Assembly: GCA_024195585.1 (NCBI GenBank)
Contig: SWBL01000318.1
Location: 1 to 60,040 of the forward strand
Direction: 5' to 3'
DNA length: 60,040 nucleotides
DNA from: Aureobasidium sp. EXF-3400
Taxonomy: Eukaryota; Ascomycota; Dothideomycetes; Dothideales; Saccotheciaceae
A program made the translations under genes and the position numbers. Every line of letters begins with the position of its first letter. Position 1 is the stretch's first letter. Positions 10,559-22,528 of the stretch are shown piece after piece. The notes under the pieces are model-generated. The model ran no database searches and was not told the DNA's origin. It was given only the letters and a program-made list of their open reading frames with translations.

Positions 10559-13500
10559 TGTCGCCAGTGCGAACACGATCAACGATACCAACGACTCCAC
10601 GATTCCACCGCTGCCACTATCGCCGCCGCGCGAGCCGCCATCTATCCTACGTCGTAAGGTTCGCAAGAAGTCGATTCGCAACACCAAAGACAGTGCCGAG
10701 ATGGCCCGTCTCCGGTACCATCGCGAGAAGAACGACCATCAACAAGCACAATCACAATCGCTACCCCGTCTTCACCATGCGACCAAGGCACCAGTAGACC
10801 ACCAATTCAGCGTCGCAAACGTAGGCCAAAATGGCACCATGTACCTGAGGTTCGAACAGACGCCCATGGACACAGCGCAGGACCACAAGCTTATGCTACC
10901 TAGACCGAATGCTCGCCCAATTCCAAGAGCCTTTCGGCCTCCTCCAACCCCTCCCGACACCTCGGACGCACAACAGCCCACTCCCTCGGCTTTTTACTGG
11001 CATGACGGACTACATCAGAGCGCTGCTCAACTTTCATTACGCCAGCCAGAGCATGACTTCATCGCCCCACGTAGAAGATCATCCTTTGACAGCGGCTACA
11101 GTCGAAAGAGCAGACATGAAACAGATACGGCCTCCCACCTCCGCTCACCGAGTCTTGACTCCAAACTCCCTCGACCAGATCCACAACAACACCTGGATTC
11201 CAAGAACCCACCAATTGATGCCGTTGACTCTTTGTTTGCCCCTCTACTCGAGGTGCCCATACCGAACTTCCGTCTTGGTTCGCCGAGATTCAGTGATCGT
11301 GGGACTGCATTCCTCCACAACTCATACCATACCGCCTTCTCTAGCACGACCGACTTGCGTCCAATCTCGACTGGCCGCTTGGATCGCTTGATGCCACCCC
11401 CAGCCCAACGTCACCAAAACTCGATAGATCTACGCAGATCTCCCAGCGTTTCCTGGTTTTCCCCTTCGGTATCACCTGCTATAGAATCTGCCCGGCCTCA
11501 GCTATTGCCTTCGCCGCTTGCAACCCCTCCCTTGGAATTGGATCGAGACGAGATACCATATACCATCTACGACAAAGTCGCTGCGGATTCAGATAACAAC
11601 CAGTTCGTCAGGTATGCGGATGGGACCGCCGAAATCGTTGCGGCGACACCTACTCGTCTGATCGTCGAAGTCACGTCTGTCAAATTTCTGGACTACGATC
11701 TCCTTTCCGATTTCTTCCTGACCTACAGAGCCTTCTTGTCACCGTCTGATTTGGCCAGGTATTTGGTCGCCAGATTGCGTTGGGCCGTATCGCAAACTGA
11801 CGAATCTGGACGGGTAGTACGTGTACGAACATTTGTTGCTTTGCGCCACTGGATTTTGAACTACTTTACTCAAGATTTTGAGCTTGACCATGAGCTTCGA
11901 AATCTGTTTTGCAATCTTGTCAACAAGCTTGCTCTGCATGTGGCCCAAAGACCCCAAGGTGGCGCCGGTGGTGATCTTCAAGTGCTTACCGAGCTACAAA
12001 AGTGCTGGAATCGAACATGTGCGCTTGTTTGGGGACCGACTATCGCACCTCAGTCATACATGCCACTCAGACCTAATGGTGACGATAATTCGACGCTCCC
12101 TGGAACAATTCGCATGCGCTCGTTGACGAATGAATCACACATGAGAAACTCGTCCTATATGGGCAATAACATCTCTACAGTGGCTCTAAGACGACCTGAT
12201 ACCGGATCGCGCCTTAGTGAGGCTAGTATCCAGGTGACGTCTTGCTCGTTTCCTAGACTGAAGCGCTCCAAGCACGACTTGAAAAGCCAACCCGACAAAC
12301 CAGGCCATGGCTCGCCTCCAAGATCGAAAGGTTACCACCGCCACAAGAGAAGTGATAGTTTCTCGGATGCACTTCGCGATTCTCGTGTCGATCGACCAAA
12401 GTCTTCTGAACCAAGCGCAGAGATTCAAGTTCGACCTGGTAGGATCATCAGAGGTCTTGTTATTCATCCCGGTTCGGCAAATGTTATCGGTCCTGGCCCA
12501 CCCAGTCCGCCTTTCTTATTGAGACCGGAGGATACTCGGCCCAGCCTGTCAGAGACCCTCTCACGAGTGTCCGACATCCCGGCTCAACATGCTCGTCTGA
12601 ACATCTTCGGCAGCGTGCGACGAGCGCTGAGCACACGTAATGGTGGAAAGTCTCCCTTCCACCATAGGCCCAAGACCGTTGGCTCTGGCGATCTGCGTAA
12701 AATTGGCAGCATAGAACCTCAACCGAGAGATATGATTAGGCAGATACAAGCAAGAAAGGCTCAGAACGTTCACACTGATGCTTTGGCTGCGATGGTCATG
12801 CGGACTTGGCAACAGCAGGGCAATGAGACGATGCATGAGTTGACCGAGTTCGGTCCCAGCACTTTACCAGTTGCGAGAAACAGGTCGAAGACAATCGAAA
12901 CAAATCTGCCAGTACGCCCTGGAGCACTTCGTCTTCTCAGCAATGTCACTACAAGTAGTCGATCGATTATGATCATCGATGGTACAGGGCTTGATGAATC
13001 TGCGCGTACTCCGGACCTGGTACACACCATTGCCGGTTTCACACCCTTGGCGAGCGAACACGACTTGTCAAGGCAGACCACGCGGGAACACAATCAAGCA
13101 GCAGTTCACGACGTGGCTTTGAACAACACCGCCTTCTTGCTGCCGTACAACACACTCAATCACTTTGATCAACCTGCCTGGACAAGTCCGACCAAGTCTG
13201 CCACTTTGTCTACTGCGCCAACGACTCTGTCCATCATGTCGTCACCACACTCGCCTCCGCCAACCGTGCCACTTCCACCACTCCCTGTTGTTTCGGCTTC
13301 CTCCACAGAGCGTGCAGCTGCAGTTGCGGATTGTAAGCCCAGCCCCGACACCGAGATCACCACGTCTTTTGGCACTGGTCAACTGTACTCGGCAAATGTT
13401 TCTATTAACCGAAGCCCGGCGCTCAGTTTCCGAAAATCATCGCTGGTAGACCCTGCTGATCTACCTGGGCCTGCAAGACAACTTCGTCGCAAACCTGGGG

Positions 13501-15434
13501 GAAACCTTCGCGGTGTCGATACTGTCCATGATCTAGGAGTCTCTCGTAGACGTCAATCGACAGGCTCTATCACATCACCAGTCTCCATCTATGGGTCGCC
13601 GATCTTGACAATCACATCTGGAGATGGTGACGAGACACATATTGAATCTCGTCTCTCACGACTTCCTCTCAGGGCCCAAGCCAGCGATGGAGACATATAT
13701 GATGCAGCGGGAAGAGGTTCATTGCGACTGCTATCTACCCATTCGTCTCTACGTCATCTGCGTCCATCCATGGAAGTTGAAGTAGCTAGACTTCGAGAGA
13801 TGCCACCGGTCGAAGACGATGGTGGTGTTGAGTCTGCCCTACTGAAACTCGAAGGACGGTATGTCCCAAGTCGTTCGTCTGATAAGACGATCAAATCTTT
13901 CAACTATGGTCATGAGGATAAGGACTTCCCGAGCCTCACGCGACAGCAAGGCACTGGTCAAAGCGGTGGCACTTCGAACGAGGCAGATATGTCATCGGTA
14001 GAGCCTACACGCCCCGGAGCCGAAGTCACCAGGGTTGTGCATAGAAGACATGGAGCAGTCGACGCTGCAGCGACCAATCAACCCGCTCAGTCTACACCAG
14101 CAGCAATTCTGATTCACAAATCATCAATCGCAACAAGAGACTTTGCCGTTTCTGATCCGCCTCAAAACTTCGAGCAACCCTTCACTCCTGACCGGGACGA
14201 ATTCGAACGAGCCGACTCGCCAACCACACCCGCCTCGACATTTCTGCTTGACGATGGGGAGTCGCTTGTTGACCGCAATTCGATGTGTACCAGACAACAA
14301 GAGTCAAAGCCATCGATTGATACCTTCTTGTTTGACGCCGAAGACGAAGATGCAGTTGTGGGCTCTATAGACCACTACCAACCATCCGCGATACATCAAC
14401 CTTTGACCCCACCCACGACAGCGGATAATATCTCAGATCATGGATTTGACCAGTTCAACGCACATATGCTGCTTCCTGGACCACCAACAGTAAAACCCCA
14501 GAAATCTTTCCGCCTTTCGGAACTGTTACTATCAGACCAATTCGCGAAGAGGCCAGACCACTCTGCGCTCCCGAGGACACGTAACCTTCCTACGCAGCAT
14601 ACACCTTTCATCTTGGCACATAGTTCCGAAGCCCTCGCTATGCAGTTCACCATTATTGAAAAGGACGCGTTGGACTCTGTTGACTGGAAAGACCTGATTA
14701 ATCTCAGTTGGTCGCAAGAAGTTTCTTCTGTGCGCGACTGGGCGCAGTACATTCACGCGTTTCCCACCAATGTTACAGAAGTCAGCAGTATCGACTTGAT
14801 CATTACACGATTCAACCTGGTCATCAAATGGTGCATCTCTTCGGTGCTGCTTTGCGGCACGTCGGAGGAGCGTGCTCAATGTATCACGAAGTTTGTACAC
14901 GTTGCGACGCATTCGCACCGCAGTCTACGCAATTTTGCTACAACAGCACAAATCACCATAGCTTTACTCTCTTCGGATCTCTCTCGTCTCAGCACCACAT
15001 GGTCCAAGGTAGCTCAGGCCGAGAAAGACGCGCTCGGAAGTCTCGAGAGTTTGGTCAGTCCAATGCGTAACTTTGCTGTGCTGCGTGCCGAGATGGAAAG
15101 TGCAGCGGCCGAGCTCAGCGACGACGATGTTTCGGCCGGCAAAGGTGTAATTCCTTTCCTTGGTGTTTACACTCGCGACCTTGCGCTCAACGCTCAGAAG
15201 CCTGCGTTCATCACACCTGTTGGAAGAGTGTCAATAGATGGATCGCACGAGAAACTCGTCAATTTCGAGCGTCATCGTACTACTGCGTCCATCGTCAAAG
15301 GAGTGTTGCGTCTACTTGATGCTAGTTCGAGATATGCTATCAAAGCTGACGCTGAGATTCTGGCCAAGTGCCTTTGGTTAGCAGCGCTTGCGGACAACGA
15401 GATTGCCGAGCTTAGCAAGGGATTAGAGAAGTGA
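10518..15434 (+). CDS. Lte1-like Ras guanine nucleotide exchange factor
   Basis: Single exon, 1638 aa. The ends are conserved and the middle is disordered, as in fungal Lte1. Residues about 340-490 form a RasGEF N-terminal domain (motifs YADGTAEIVAATP, LSDFFLTYRAF, HWILNYFTQDFELD). Residues about 1370-1638 form the catalytic Cdc25-type RasGEF domain (LAMQFTIIEKDALDSVDW, then FLGVYTRDL and the closing helices). The basic block RRKVRKKSIRNTKDSAEM near residue 50 looks like the conserved Lte1 N-terminal element. In yeast Lte1 promotes mitotic exit through the Tem1/Bfa1-Bub2 branch and is cortical; it may not act as a true GEF there. The role here is inferred. A minor alternative is another RasGEF (Cdc25-like), but no SH3 domain is present. 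Confidence 0.85.
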   Translation: MDTGHPLHVEASCNVASANTINDTNDSTIPPLPLSPPREPPSILRRKVRKKSIRNTKDSAEMARLRYHREKNDHQQAQSQSLPRLHHATKAPVDHQFSVANVGQNGTMYLRFEQTPMDTAQDHKLMLPRPNARPIPRAFRPPPTPPDTSDAQQPTPSAFYWHDGLHQSAAQLSLRQPEHDFIAPRRRSSFDSGYSRKSRHETDTASHLRSPSLDSKLPRPDPQQHLDSKNPPIDAVDSLFAPLLEVPIPNFRLGSPRFSDRGTAFLHNSYHTAFSSTTDLRPISTGRLDRLMPPPAQRHQNSIDLRRSPSVSWFSPSVSPAIESARPQLLPSPLATPPLELDRDEIPYTIYDKVAADSDNNQFVRYADGTAEIVAATPTRLIVEVTSVKFLDYDLLSDFFLTYRAFLSPSDLARYLVARLRWAVSQTDESGRVVRVRTFVALRHWILNYFTQDFELDHELRNLFCNLVNKLALHVAQRPQGGAGGDLQVLTELQKCWNRTCALVWGPTIAPQSYMPLRPNGDDNSTLPGTIRMRSLTNESHMRNSSYMGNNISTVALRRPDTGSRLSEASIQVTSCSFPRLKRSKHDLKSQPDKPGHGSPPRSKGYHRHKRSDSFSDALRDSRVDRPKSSEPSAEIQVRPGRIIRGLVIHPGSANVIGPGPPSPPFLLRPEDTRPSLSETLSRVSDIPAQHARLNIFGSVRRALSTRNGGKSPFHHRPKTVGSGDLRKIGSIEPQPRDMIRQIQARKAQNVHTDALAAMVMRTWQQQGNETMHELTEFGPSTLPVARNRSKTIETNLPVRPGALRLLSNVTTSSRSIMIIDGTGLDESARTPDLVHTIAGFTPLASEHDLSRQTTREHNQAAVHDVALNNTAFLLPYNTLNHFDQPAWTSPTKSATLSTAPTTLSIMSSPHSPPPTVPLPPLPVVSASSTERAAAVADCKPSPDTEITTSFGTGQLYSANVSINRSPALSFRKSSLVDPADLPGPARQLRRKPGGNLRGVDTVHDLGVSRRRQSTGSITSPVSIYGSPILTITSGDGDETHIESRLSRLPLRAQASDGDIYDAAGRGSLRLLSTHSSLRHLRPSMEVEVARLREMPPVEDDGGVESALLKLEGRYVPSRSSDKTIKSFNYGHEDKDFPSLTRQQGTGQSGGTSNEADMSSVEPTRPGAEVTRVVHRRHGAVDAAATNQPAQSTPAAILIHKSSIATRDFAVSDPPQNFEQPFTPDRDEFERADSPTTPASTFLLDDGESLVDRNSMCTRQQESKPSIDTFLFDAEDEDAVVGSIDHYQPSAIHQPLTPPTTADNISDHGFDQFNAHMLLPGPPTVKPQKSFRLSELLLSDQFAKRPDHSALPRTRNLPTQHTPFILAHSSEALAMQFTIIEKDALDSVDWKDLINLSWSQEVSSVRDWAQYIHAFPTNVTEVSSIDLIITRFNLVIKWCISSVLLCGTSEERAQCITKFVHVATHSHRSLRNFATTAQITIALLSSDLSRLSTTWSKVAQAEKDALGSLESLVSPMRNFAVLRAEMESAAAELSDDDVSAGKGVIPFLGVYTRDLALNAQKPAFITPVGRVSIDGSHEKLVNFERHRTTASIVKGVLRLLDASSRYAIKADAEILAKCLWLAALADNEIAELSKGLEK

Positions 15435-15951
15435 AGGTGCACATGATTTCACGGACTAGATGTTTGTTATGAGGCTGCAAAGCTCTTGCCTTTTTATTTT
15501 GTCATTTAGCCGTTTTTCCTTTTAGATACCCAATTCTGAATTTTAACTGTTTCTCTTAGAAGTCCTGTCAGACTGCGATATATTTGTGCATTAACCAAGA
15601 GGAGATGGGTCCAATTTCTATAATCACACGGGACGGTTGATGTTGTATTTCTCACATCATTATTAGCAACGCATGGCAGATTGCAACTGCCGTTCTGGGA
15701 GACAAACCTTGGGCCGGAGTTGGATCCTCGGTAGTGGAATTTCGTCCAGGGTCCATCCAATTTTCCGCTTTGAGGTGAGCCGCATGACATCACATTTTCC
15801 AACGTCACTGTTTGCTTCTCGCTGAGTCGCTGTCATTATCGTTTTTCCCTGCAACCTATCATTGGCCATCCCCATCGATACCGAGTGTGAGAGAGCCTGG
15901 CCTCAGTCATATTGAAGGTCTACATGCAATTCATACCAAGCTAGCACAACC
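15435..15951. other. Intergenic, promoter of histidine kinase 1
   Basis: No gene. A 6-codon upstream ORF (ATG 15924 to TAG 15944) ends 7 nt before the main ATG of the kinase at 15952. Confidence 0.55.
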
Positions 15952-18900
15952 ATGGCGTCTTGTCCCCCGGGCCCACCGATCGAGTCGGGACTGCCTTATG
16001 ACATTGGCCACGAGCGCGAGTTCTACAAGTACAGCGATGCGCGCCGCAGCATCACATTTCATCGAGTAGCTAATGTTTGCTGTCCAGGTACTATCAGCCC
16101 ATCAGACTCGGCTTGGCAGAGGTTCACGCGCACAAAGACCAGTCTGCTCCACGACGAGCGCGTGCATCGCCTGACAGAGCCCTGACGGCTTTCGCACAAC
16201 TCGCTACCCTGCGATTGAACTGCAAACGCGCCATCATTTCTTTCTTCGATCGCAATTACCAGTACATCCTTGCAGAAGCCACGCAGTCTCTCAGTCTACA
16301 GACTGAATCCGACCACGCTCCTGGCGATCACATTGACTATGGTGTTACAGCCGTCCCAAAGCGAGGGAGCATCTGCGAGCACACCATCAACCTTCCCTCT
16401 AACCATGTCGCCGAGGCCACGGACGATGCCGTCTTCATTGTGCCCGACTTGGCCAAAGACAAGAGGTTCAGTAATAAAGCATATACGGCAGACCGCGGAT
16501 GGAGGTTTTACGCTGGAGTTCCCATCATCTCTCCTAATGGTTACAAGATCGGTGCCTACTGTGTCATAGACGATCAACCTCGACAGAGGCTCGCGCCCCA
16601 AGACATCGCCTTCATGAAGGACATGGCCACGACTGTCATGATACACCTTGATATGCAGCGTGCACAGTCGGAAAGCATCAAGGGAGAAAGAATGGTACAC
16701 GGCTTGGGATGTTTCGTCGAGGGCAAGCACGGTTTGGGCGATTGGGAAGCCACCGGTGCCGACTTGGATACATCTGACGTCCACTCAGACTCGCCACTGC
16801 CGTGGGCTGATCGCCAATATTCTAGACATCACGACCAACCCCCTGACATCCAGCAGAATGGTCAGAAAGGCTTTCCATCTCTCACCGACGTTGGCATATC
16901 CCTAGATGTCGACAAATCTCGAGCTTCCTCCAATGCCTCGCCAAAACAGCTATCTGCCGAGGAAGACCCAAAGGCGAAGAAGACATCTCCTACCGATCAC
17001 CTCGCTCCCGAAGTCAAGGCTACATTTGGTCGCGCTGCAAACATCATCCGAGAGTCATTGCAAGTTGATGCTGTTGTCATATTTGATGCTACCGCCAAGT
17101 CTACCTATGGAGGTCTCGTCGATCGCACAGCCCACGAACGACCCAAGCGGCGGAAACTGTCATCGGCCTCGGAAGCTAACTCGTCAAGTGAGTCTGGGAC
17201 AGAACCATCTGGTCCAGATAATGGTGAGAAGCTGGGAAAAGAAGATGGTGCAAAACATTCTGAGATTCTTGGCATATCCACACCCACTATAAATAATGCA
17301 CGTGGAGACCAGTCAGCAAGACTTACTGATGACATGACCGAGGGATTCGTACGGACACTTCTACGTCGTTATCCACATGGCAAAGTTCTCAATTTTGATG
17401 AGGATACCGACTCGTCACCTGGCGAGCCCCTGGCACAATCAGACGCCATGGACGGCTTGGCTCTCGCCAGAAGCACTTTTAAGAAACGCAAACGTCTGAG
17501 GTCGAACGAAGCCAAAGTGATCAAGCAGCTGTTCCCCGGAGTCCGCAGCCTTGCGATTCAACCTATGTGGAGCTCTGATCAGAAGTTCTTCAGTGCTTGT
17601 ATCGCCTGGACCTTGGACCCTCATAGAATCCTCACCACACATTCCGAGCTTAGTTATCTCTCAGCGTTCAGTGATTGCACCATGAGCGAAGTGGCAAGGA
17701 TCAATGCCAAAATCGCCGACAAAGCGAAGTCGGACTTCATCTCATCTATATCGCATGAACTTCGCAGTCCACTCCATGGTATACTCGGTAGTGTGGAGTG
17801 CCTCGAAGACTCAACTCTTGATCCCTTCCAGGAGAATCTTGTACATACTCTCGCCACTTGCGGTCACACTCTACTGGACACGATTGATCATCTACTCGAC
17901 TTCGCCAAAATTAACAACTTCACCAGGAAGAGCACACAAGCGCGCACGAATACTTCAAATCCGCACGAACAGACACAGAACTTCGCGCTGGATGTTGACG
18001 TCGATCTGAGTGTAGTGACTGAGGAAGTGCTGGAGACTGTCTTTGCTGGGCATGACTTTATCAGGGCTGGTCGTGAGACTGAGCAAATGCCAACTCACGG
18101 AAACAAACAAGTCCATGGCAATGCAAAGAGCTCCGAAGGTGAAAAGAATGTCTCGATCGTTGTTGACATCTCAAAAGCTCAAGACTCGCATTGGATCTTT
18201 AGAACTCAGGCCGGAGCATGGCGTCGCATCTTGAGCAATTTGTTCAACAACAGCCTCAAGTACACGTCGAGTGGATTCATTCAGGTCAAACTTGACAGCG
18301 AACCATTGCCAACTAAAGAGCAAGGAGGCCGTTCCAAAGTCACGATATCCGTCACAGACAGTGGAAAGGGAATGAGTACCGAATACCTCGACAAAAGCCT
18401 CTTTACCCCATTCGCGCAAGAGGACCCACTGCAACCTGGCACAGGTCTGGGCTTGGCGATCATCTCGGCCATCATCAAGTCTATGGGTGGTACAATCAAA
18501 GTGGAGAGTGAGCAAGGCAAGGGAACCAAAACCACGGTCACTCTGGAAATGATGCATATTGCCGTAAAGGAAGAAGATGTGGATCGGAGTGTTATTACCA
18601 GTTGCTCCAAGAAGACCCAAGGCATGAAGATAGGGTTTATCGGCTTCGATGCTGACTCTTATAAGAAAGAACCCCAGCCCGGAACACGATCTCCGGAAAA
18701 CGCTCTCCACAGGTTCATGGCCTCCTTCCACCGAATGTGCCAAAATTGGTTTGGAATGGATATGCAGATAACGGAAGGGATAGACCAGTCTGGCGTCGAC
18801 GTCTTTCTCACTACTGAGAAGGGCCTCGAATTGGTGCAAGACCAAATGAAAAAGCGTATGGGAAACAAGTCTGACAAGGACGCTCAGAACGAGTTGGCCG

Positions 18901-19883
18901 ATATCCCATTGCTGGTCATTTGCAACAGCGTCTCTGCCGCCAACGCTATGATGCATCATCCTCAACCACACGTCACCGGCGTCTTATCCCAGCCATGTGG
19001 GCCAAGAAAACTAGCCAAATCACTCACACTCTGCTTGGAAGCTCACAAGAATGCGAAAACAAAGGAACCCATGCCGTCAGTTCGCAAGATCCTGGACGAC
19101 AGCTTGGGAGAAGGCCAACACCTCCAAGACACGACGTTCCAGAAGGTGCTAGAGTCTGAAGATCATGCCTTGAGCGTGGAAGCAAGGGCAAAAGGCCACA
19201 CAGGAGATGCACCACTGAAACATCCGCAGAACGATACAGTTGAATTTGCACAAGGCAAGTCCAAGTTGCCCAAAGTGGACACATCTTTGCTCAACAATAC
19301 CGACGACCTCCCATCACCAGCACCTACATCTGGATCCGCGGGTCCATTCTCCAGAACAAATTCCGACTCGGACAAACCTGTCCGAAAAGTTTTGCTTGTG
19401 GATGACAATAGAGTGAACCTCCAACTCTTAGTCACCTACATCAAGAGATCTGGCCATTACTTCAAAACAGCGAGTAATGGACTCGAAGCCTTGGAGATTT
19501 ACAAGTCAGAATGCGACAACTCCCAGGCCGGTCCCAACAAGGATAACAATGAGAATCAAGATCCACCATTTGATTATGTGCTCATGGATGTGTCGATGCC
19601 AATCATGGATGGACTCACGGCGACTCGGAAGATTCGCGCTCACGAAGGAGCGAACAACATCAAGCCTGCGATCGTCGTCGCACTGACTGGTCTGGCAAGT
19701 GCACAGGCACAGCAAGAGGCCTATAGCAGTGGAGTCGACACCTTCATGACCAAACCCGTCAAGCTCAAGGAACTGGGCAAAATGCTGGATGACGGCACTC
19801 TGGGCAATGAAGGGACAGAAGAGGATGATATGAAGAATGATCAAAAGGAGAGGGAGAAGAAGATTGAACAGGACAAGAAGTAG
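15952..19883 (+). CDS. Hybrid histidine kinase 1 (GAF-HisKA-HATPase-REC)
   Basis: Two exons, 15952-16028 and 16088-19883, 1290 aa. The 59-nt intron has a weak donor (gtacag) but a good branch site (GCTAAT), and joining restores EREFYKYYQPIRLGL. A GAF domain spans about residues 60-215 (CEHTINLP, GWRFYAGVPI, IGAYCVIDD). The HisKA box is KSDFISSISHELRSPLHG with His about 582. HATPase boxes follow: N-box ILSNLFNNSLKYT, DSGKGMS and GTGLGLAI. After a long linker the receiver domain (about 1124-1260) has VLLVDDN, phospho-acceptor Asp about 1193 in LMDVSMPIMDG, and Lys in MTKPVK. All catalytic residues look present. No membrane segment is seen, so it is probably a cytosolic sensor feeding an Ypd1-type phosphorelay. 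The ligand of the GAF domain is unknown. Confidence 0.9.
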
Positions 19884-20674
19884 TTTTTATTCTGTACTTT
19901 TTGGGTTCTTCAATTTGGAGACAGAGGATGACGATTTTCTTCATGGCTTTTGCTTATCTCTTTTTTTTTCGTTTTTTGTGTCTACCTTCCGGCGTCTTAT
20001 TACTAGAGGGCATAGCGTGGTGCAGAGTTGTCTTTTGTCTTTGCATAGCAGTATTTTCTCACAAGCGTTGACTCTCTGCAAATGTAGTTTTAAAGGTGCA
20101 TTGATTGCGAGCTTTTGTATACCCCTTCACCGTGGGACAGTCTACTGGGACGCTGGCCACGCTTCTGTTCCATGGAGTAATGGTGCTGCATCTTCATAGC
20201 GCAGGACATGGTATAGTACTCCGGCACGTTCTGGTCCGTGGCGTTCAACTTGTTAGGTCACTGTCTTCTCAGTCCTACGATCGTGGCGAGTTTCATCGTC
20301 CATAGTTATGCTCATAAGCTTATTCACGAAAATCTTATGATGTTGGTTTATTCGGCTGAATTCACCATCGACGCTGAAAGATGAGTAACGTAAGACCAGC
20401 CAACGAGTTCTTGACTGCTCATGACCTGTGATCGATAAATGAACGTTCAGGCGCTGGTGGTGGTGGTGACAGATTATGTTGATCTGCAAGACGTACCAAT
20501 TACCCCGCCTTCCCCCATGGGCAGATTAGGAAATGGATGCGAAACCGACATGCCGACAGGCCGAACCCACCTCGAACTTAGCTAAGGTCAGCAACAGTAC
20601 AAAAGAGGTTGGCTCACTCTCTTTCTTTTGCCTTGTTATCTTTCACATCTCGATATACAAACATCAAACAAAAA
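19884..20674. other. Intergenic
   Basis: Contains the 3' UTR of kinase 1 (T-rich around 19960) and the promoter of the aldolase-like gene. No gene supported. Confidence 0.5.
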
Positions 20675-21655
20675 ATGGCACCACACGCAGATTCAGACAA
20701 GCCTGATGTCGTGGCTCCAAACGAACCGGGATTGGACGACCCCTCCGCTGCTCTCCAAGTCGGGAAGTTCCCAAAGTTCGAATCTCCACATGCTGATAGA
20801 TTGCAATATATCCTGACAATTGAACAGGCCACCAAAGTTTGCCGACAAGTATGAAGAGCGTGAATACCTCAAGGGTCGTCTTGCCGCGGCTTTTAGAATC
20901 TTCGGCAAGTATGGCTTCGACGAAGGAGTGGCTGGTCACATCACCCTTCGCGATCCTGTAGATACAGACACGTTTTGGGTCAATCCTTTCGGGTAAGCGA
21001 ATCCATGATCCTTGTTTGTCCAGAGTGGTCTCGCTGATATGTTTCGTCGGTTGATAGAGTGGCCTTCTCGTTGATCAACAAGTCTGATCTGATCCATGTC
21101 AATGAAGAAGGCGAGATCATCGGTGGTGGCGAGACCAGACTGCTCAACACAGCAGCATTTATGATTCACAGCGCCATCCACAAAGCGAGACCTGATGTTA
21201 TTGCTGCTGCACACAGCCACAGTATCTATGGTAGATCCTTCTGCACGTTGGGCAGGAAGCTGGACACGATCACGCAGGACGCATGCTCATTCCATGGAGA
21301 TCACGTCCTATACGAGTCGTTCAACGGCATTGTTCTTGCAGCCGAGGAAGGTGAGAACATTGCCAAATGCCTTGGCAACAAGAAGGCGGCATTGCTCCAA
21401 AACCACGGTCTATTGACGGTGGGCAAGACGGTAGAAGAGACGGTTTTCTGGTTCGTTTCTCTGGAGAAGTGCTGTCAGGCGCAGCTACTGGCAGATGCAG
21501 CAGCAGGAGGTCGTGGAGGCGAGACCAAGAAGATTGACGAAGAGGATGCGGTATACACGTTCAAGGCGATCGGGTCTCCGATGGCAGGATACTTCAGTGC
21601 CAAGCCACTGTTTGATGTGATCCATAAGGAGACAGGAGGCGACTACCTCCAGTGA
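20675..21655 (+). CDS. Class II aldolase/adducin-domain protein
   Basis: Three exons by hand: 20675-20775, 20828-20992, 21058-21655, 287 aa. Intron 1 uses an uncommon donor (gttcga) but splicing it gives GKFPKPPKFADKYEEREYLK, as expected for the family. Conserved elements are GVAGHITLRDPV, the metal-binding pair in AAAHSHSIYGR and the third ligand in LLQNHGLLTVG. This family includes fuculose- and ribulose-phosphate aldolases as well as adducin heads. Fungal copies of this type are mostly uncharacterised, so a metal-dependent aldolase/epimerase-like activity on a small sugar or acid is only likely. There is no signal peptide; it is probably cytosolic. Confidence 0.87.
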
Positions 21656-22528
21656 GAGGCAGTGGTTCATGTATGTATCAGACAACCAAGGACAAGCAAA
21701 TTTCGGGTGCTTTCAATCAGCCGGCGTGTACGGAATGAGTGCTATCAGCCGAAGCGGTTGCCGGATGGGTCCTGGGCCGAGGAGCCGTAGGACTTGACGA
21801 TTGAAACCGAAGTCGTGAGACAGGCCGGAGTAATACATCACGAGCCGGTACGGAAGGAGTTTCATTCCTTTAATGATTGGTGTTTGATGAGAGGGATTTT
21901 TTGGAAGACGCGAAGCAGGAAATAGGAGGGCGGAGCGACTTGCAGTGCAGATGCGGCTGCAAAGAGAGCTGACGGCATGGCAAGGCTAAGTAGCGTTGTA
22001 CATTAATCGCTCAAACATGAACTTTTAGAGACGATGAGAACAAGCATGAGCTTTTGGAATCTAATGGTGCAGACATAGACTTGTAGACAATTAGGAAAGT
22101 CTTTCGTTGGTGGTGGTTATTGCCGGCGGAGATTGGTGGTGTCGCGCACGCGATTGACGTTGGCGTAAAAGTGGGGGCGGGCAAGAAGGTGCGGGTTTGC
22201 GGCGGCGGGCAGGTGCAGTCGGATGGACATGTTTCGGTTGTGTCAGTTGCCGATTGCTTGTCGACAAGGGAAAGTCTTTTGCCTCGATGTCCTGTATTCC
22301 ATATTTCGCTCGAGCTGTACTGCTACCTTCACTCCTTCTTGTTCGACGTCTGTTGTGATTATAAATCTAATATCGACGACATCATCGCCGCAGCTTGACA
22401 GAAAACACCGTCATCGTAGCTGCTACCTTGGCAACTCAGGAACCTTTCAGACGCATTATTGTAGCTAGGAGAGCAAACATTGGGTACTTAGGCGTCAAAC
22501 ATCAGCCGACTGCTCTCTCTCTGGAACC
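21656..22528. other. Intergenic
   Basis: No gene. G-rich stretches around 22120-22210 and the promoter of the phosphatase gene. The open frame at 22120-22398 has no supporting features. Confidence 0.5.

Noticed and set aside
16066..16087. 22-nt intron at the start of histidine kinase 1
   Set aside because: Too short; the 59-nt intron from 16029 gives the conserved EREFYKYYQP sequence.
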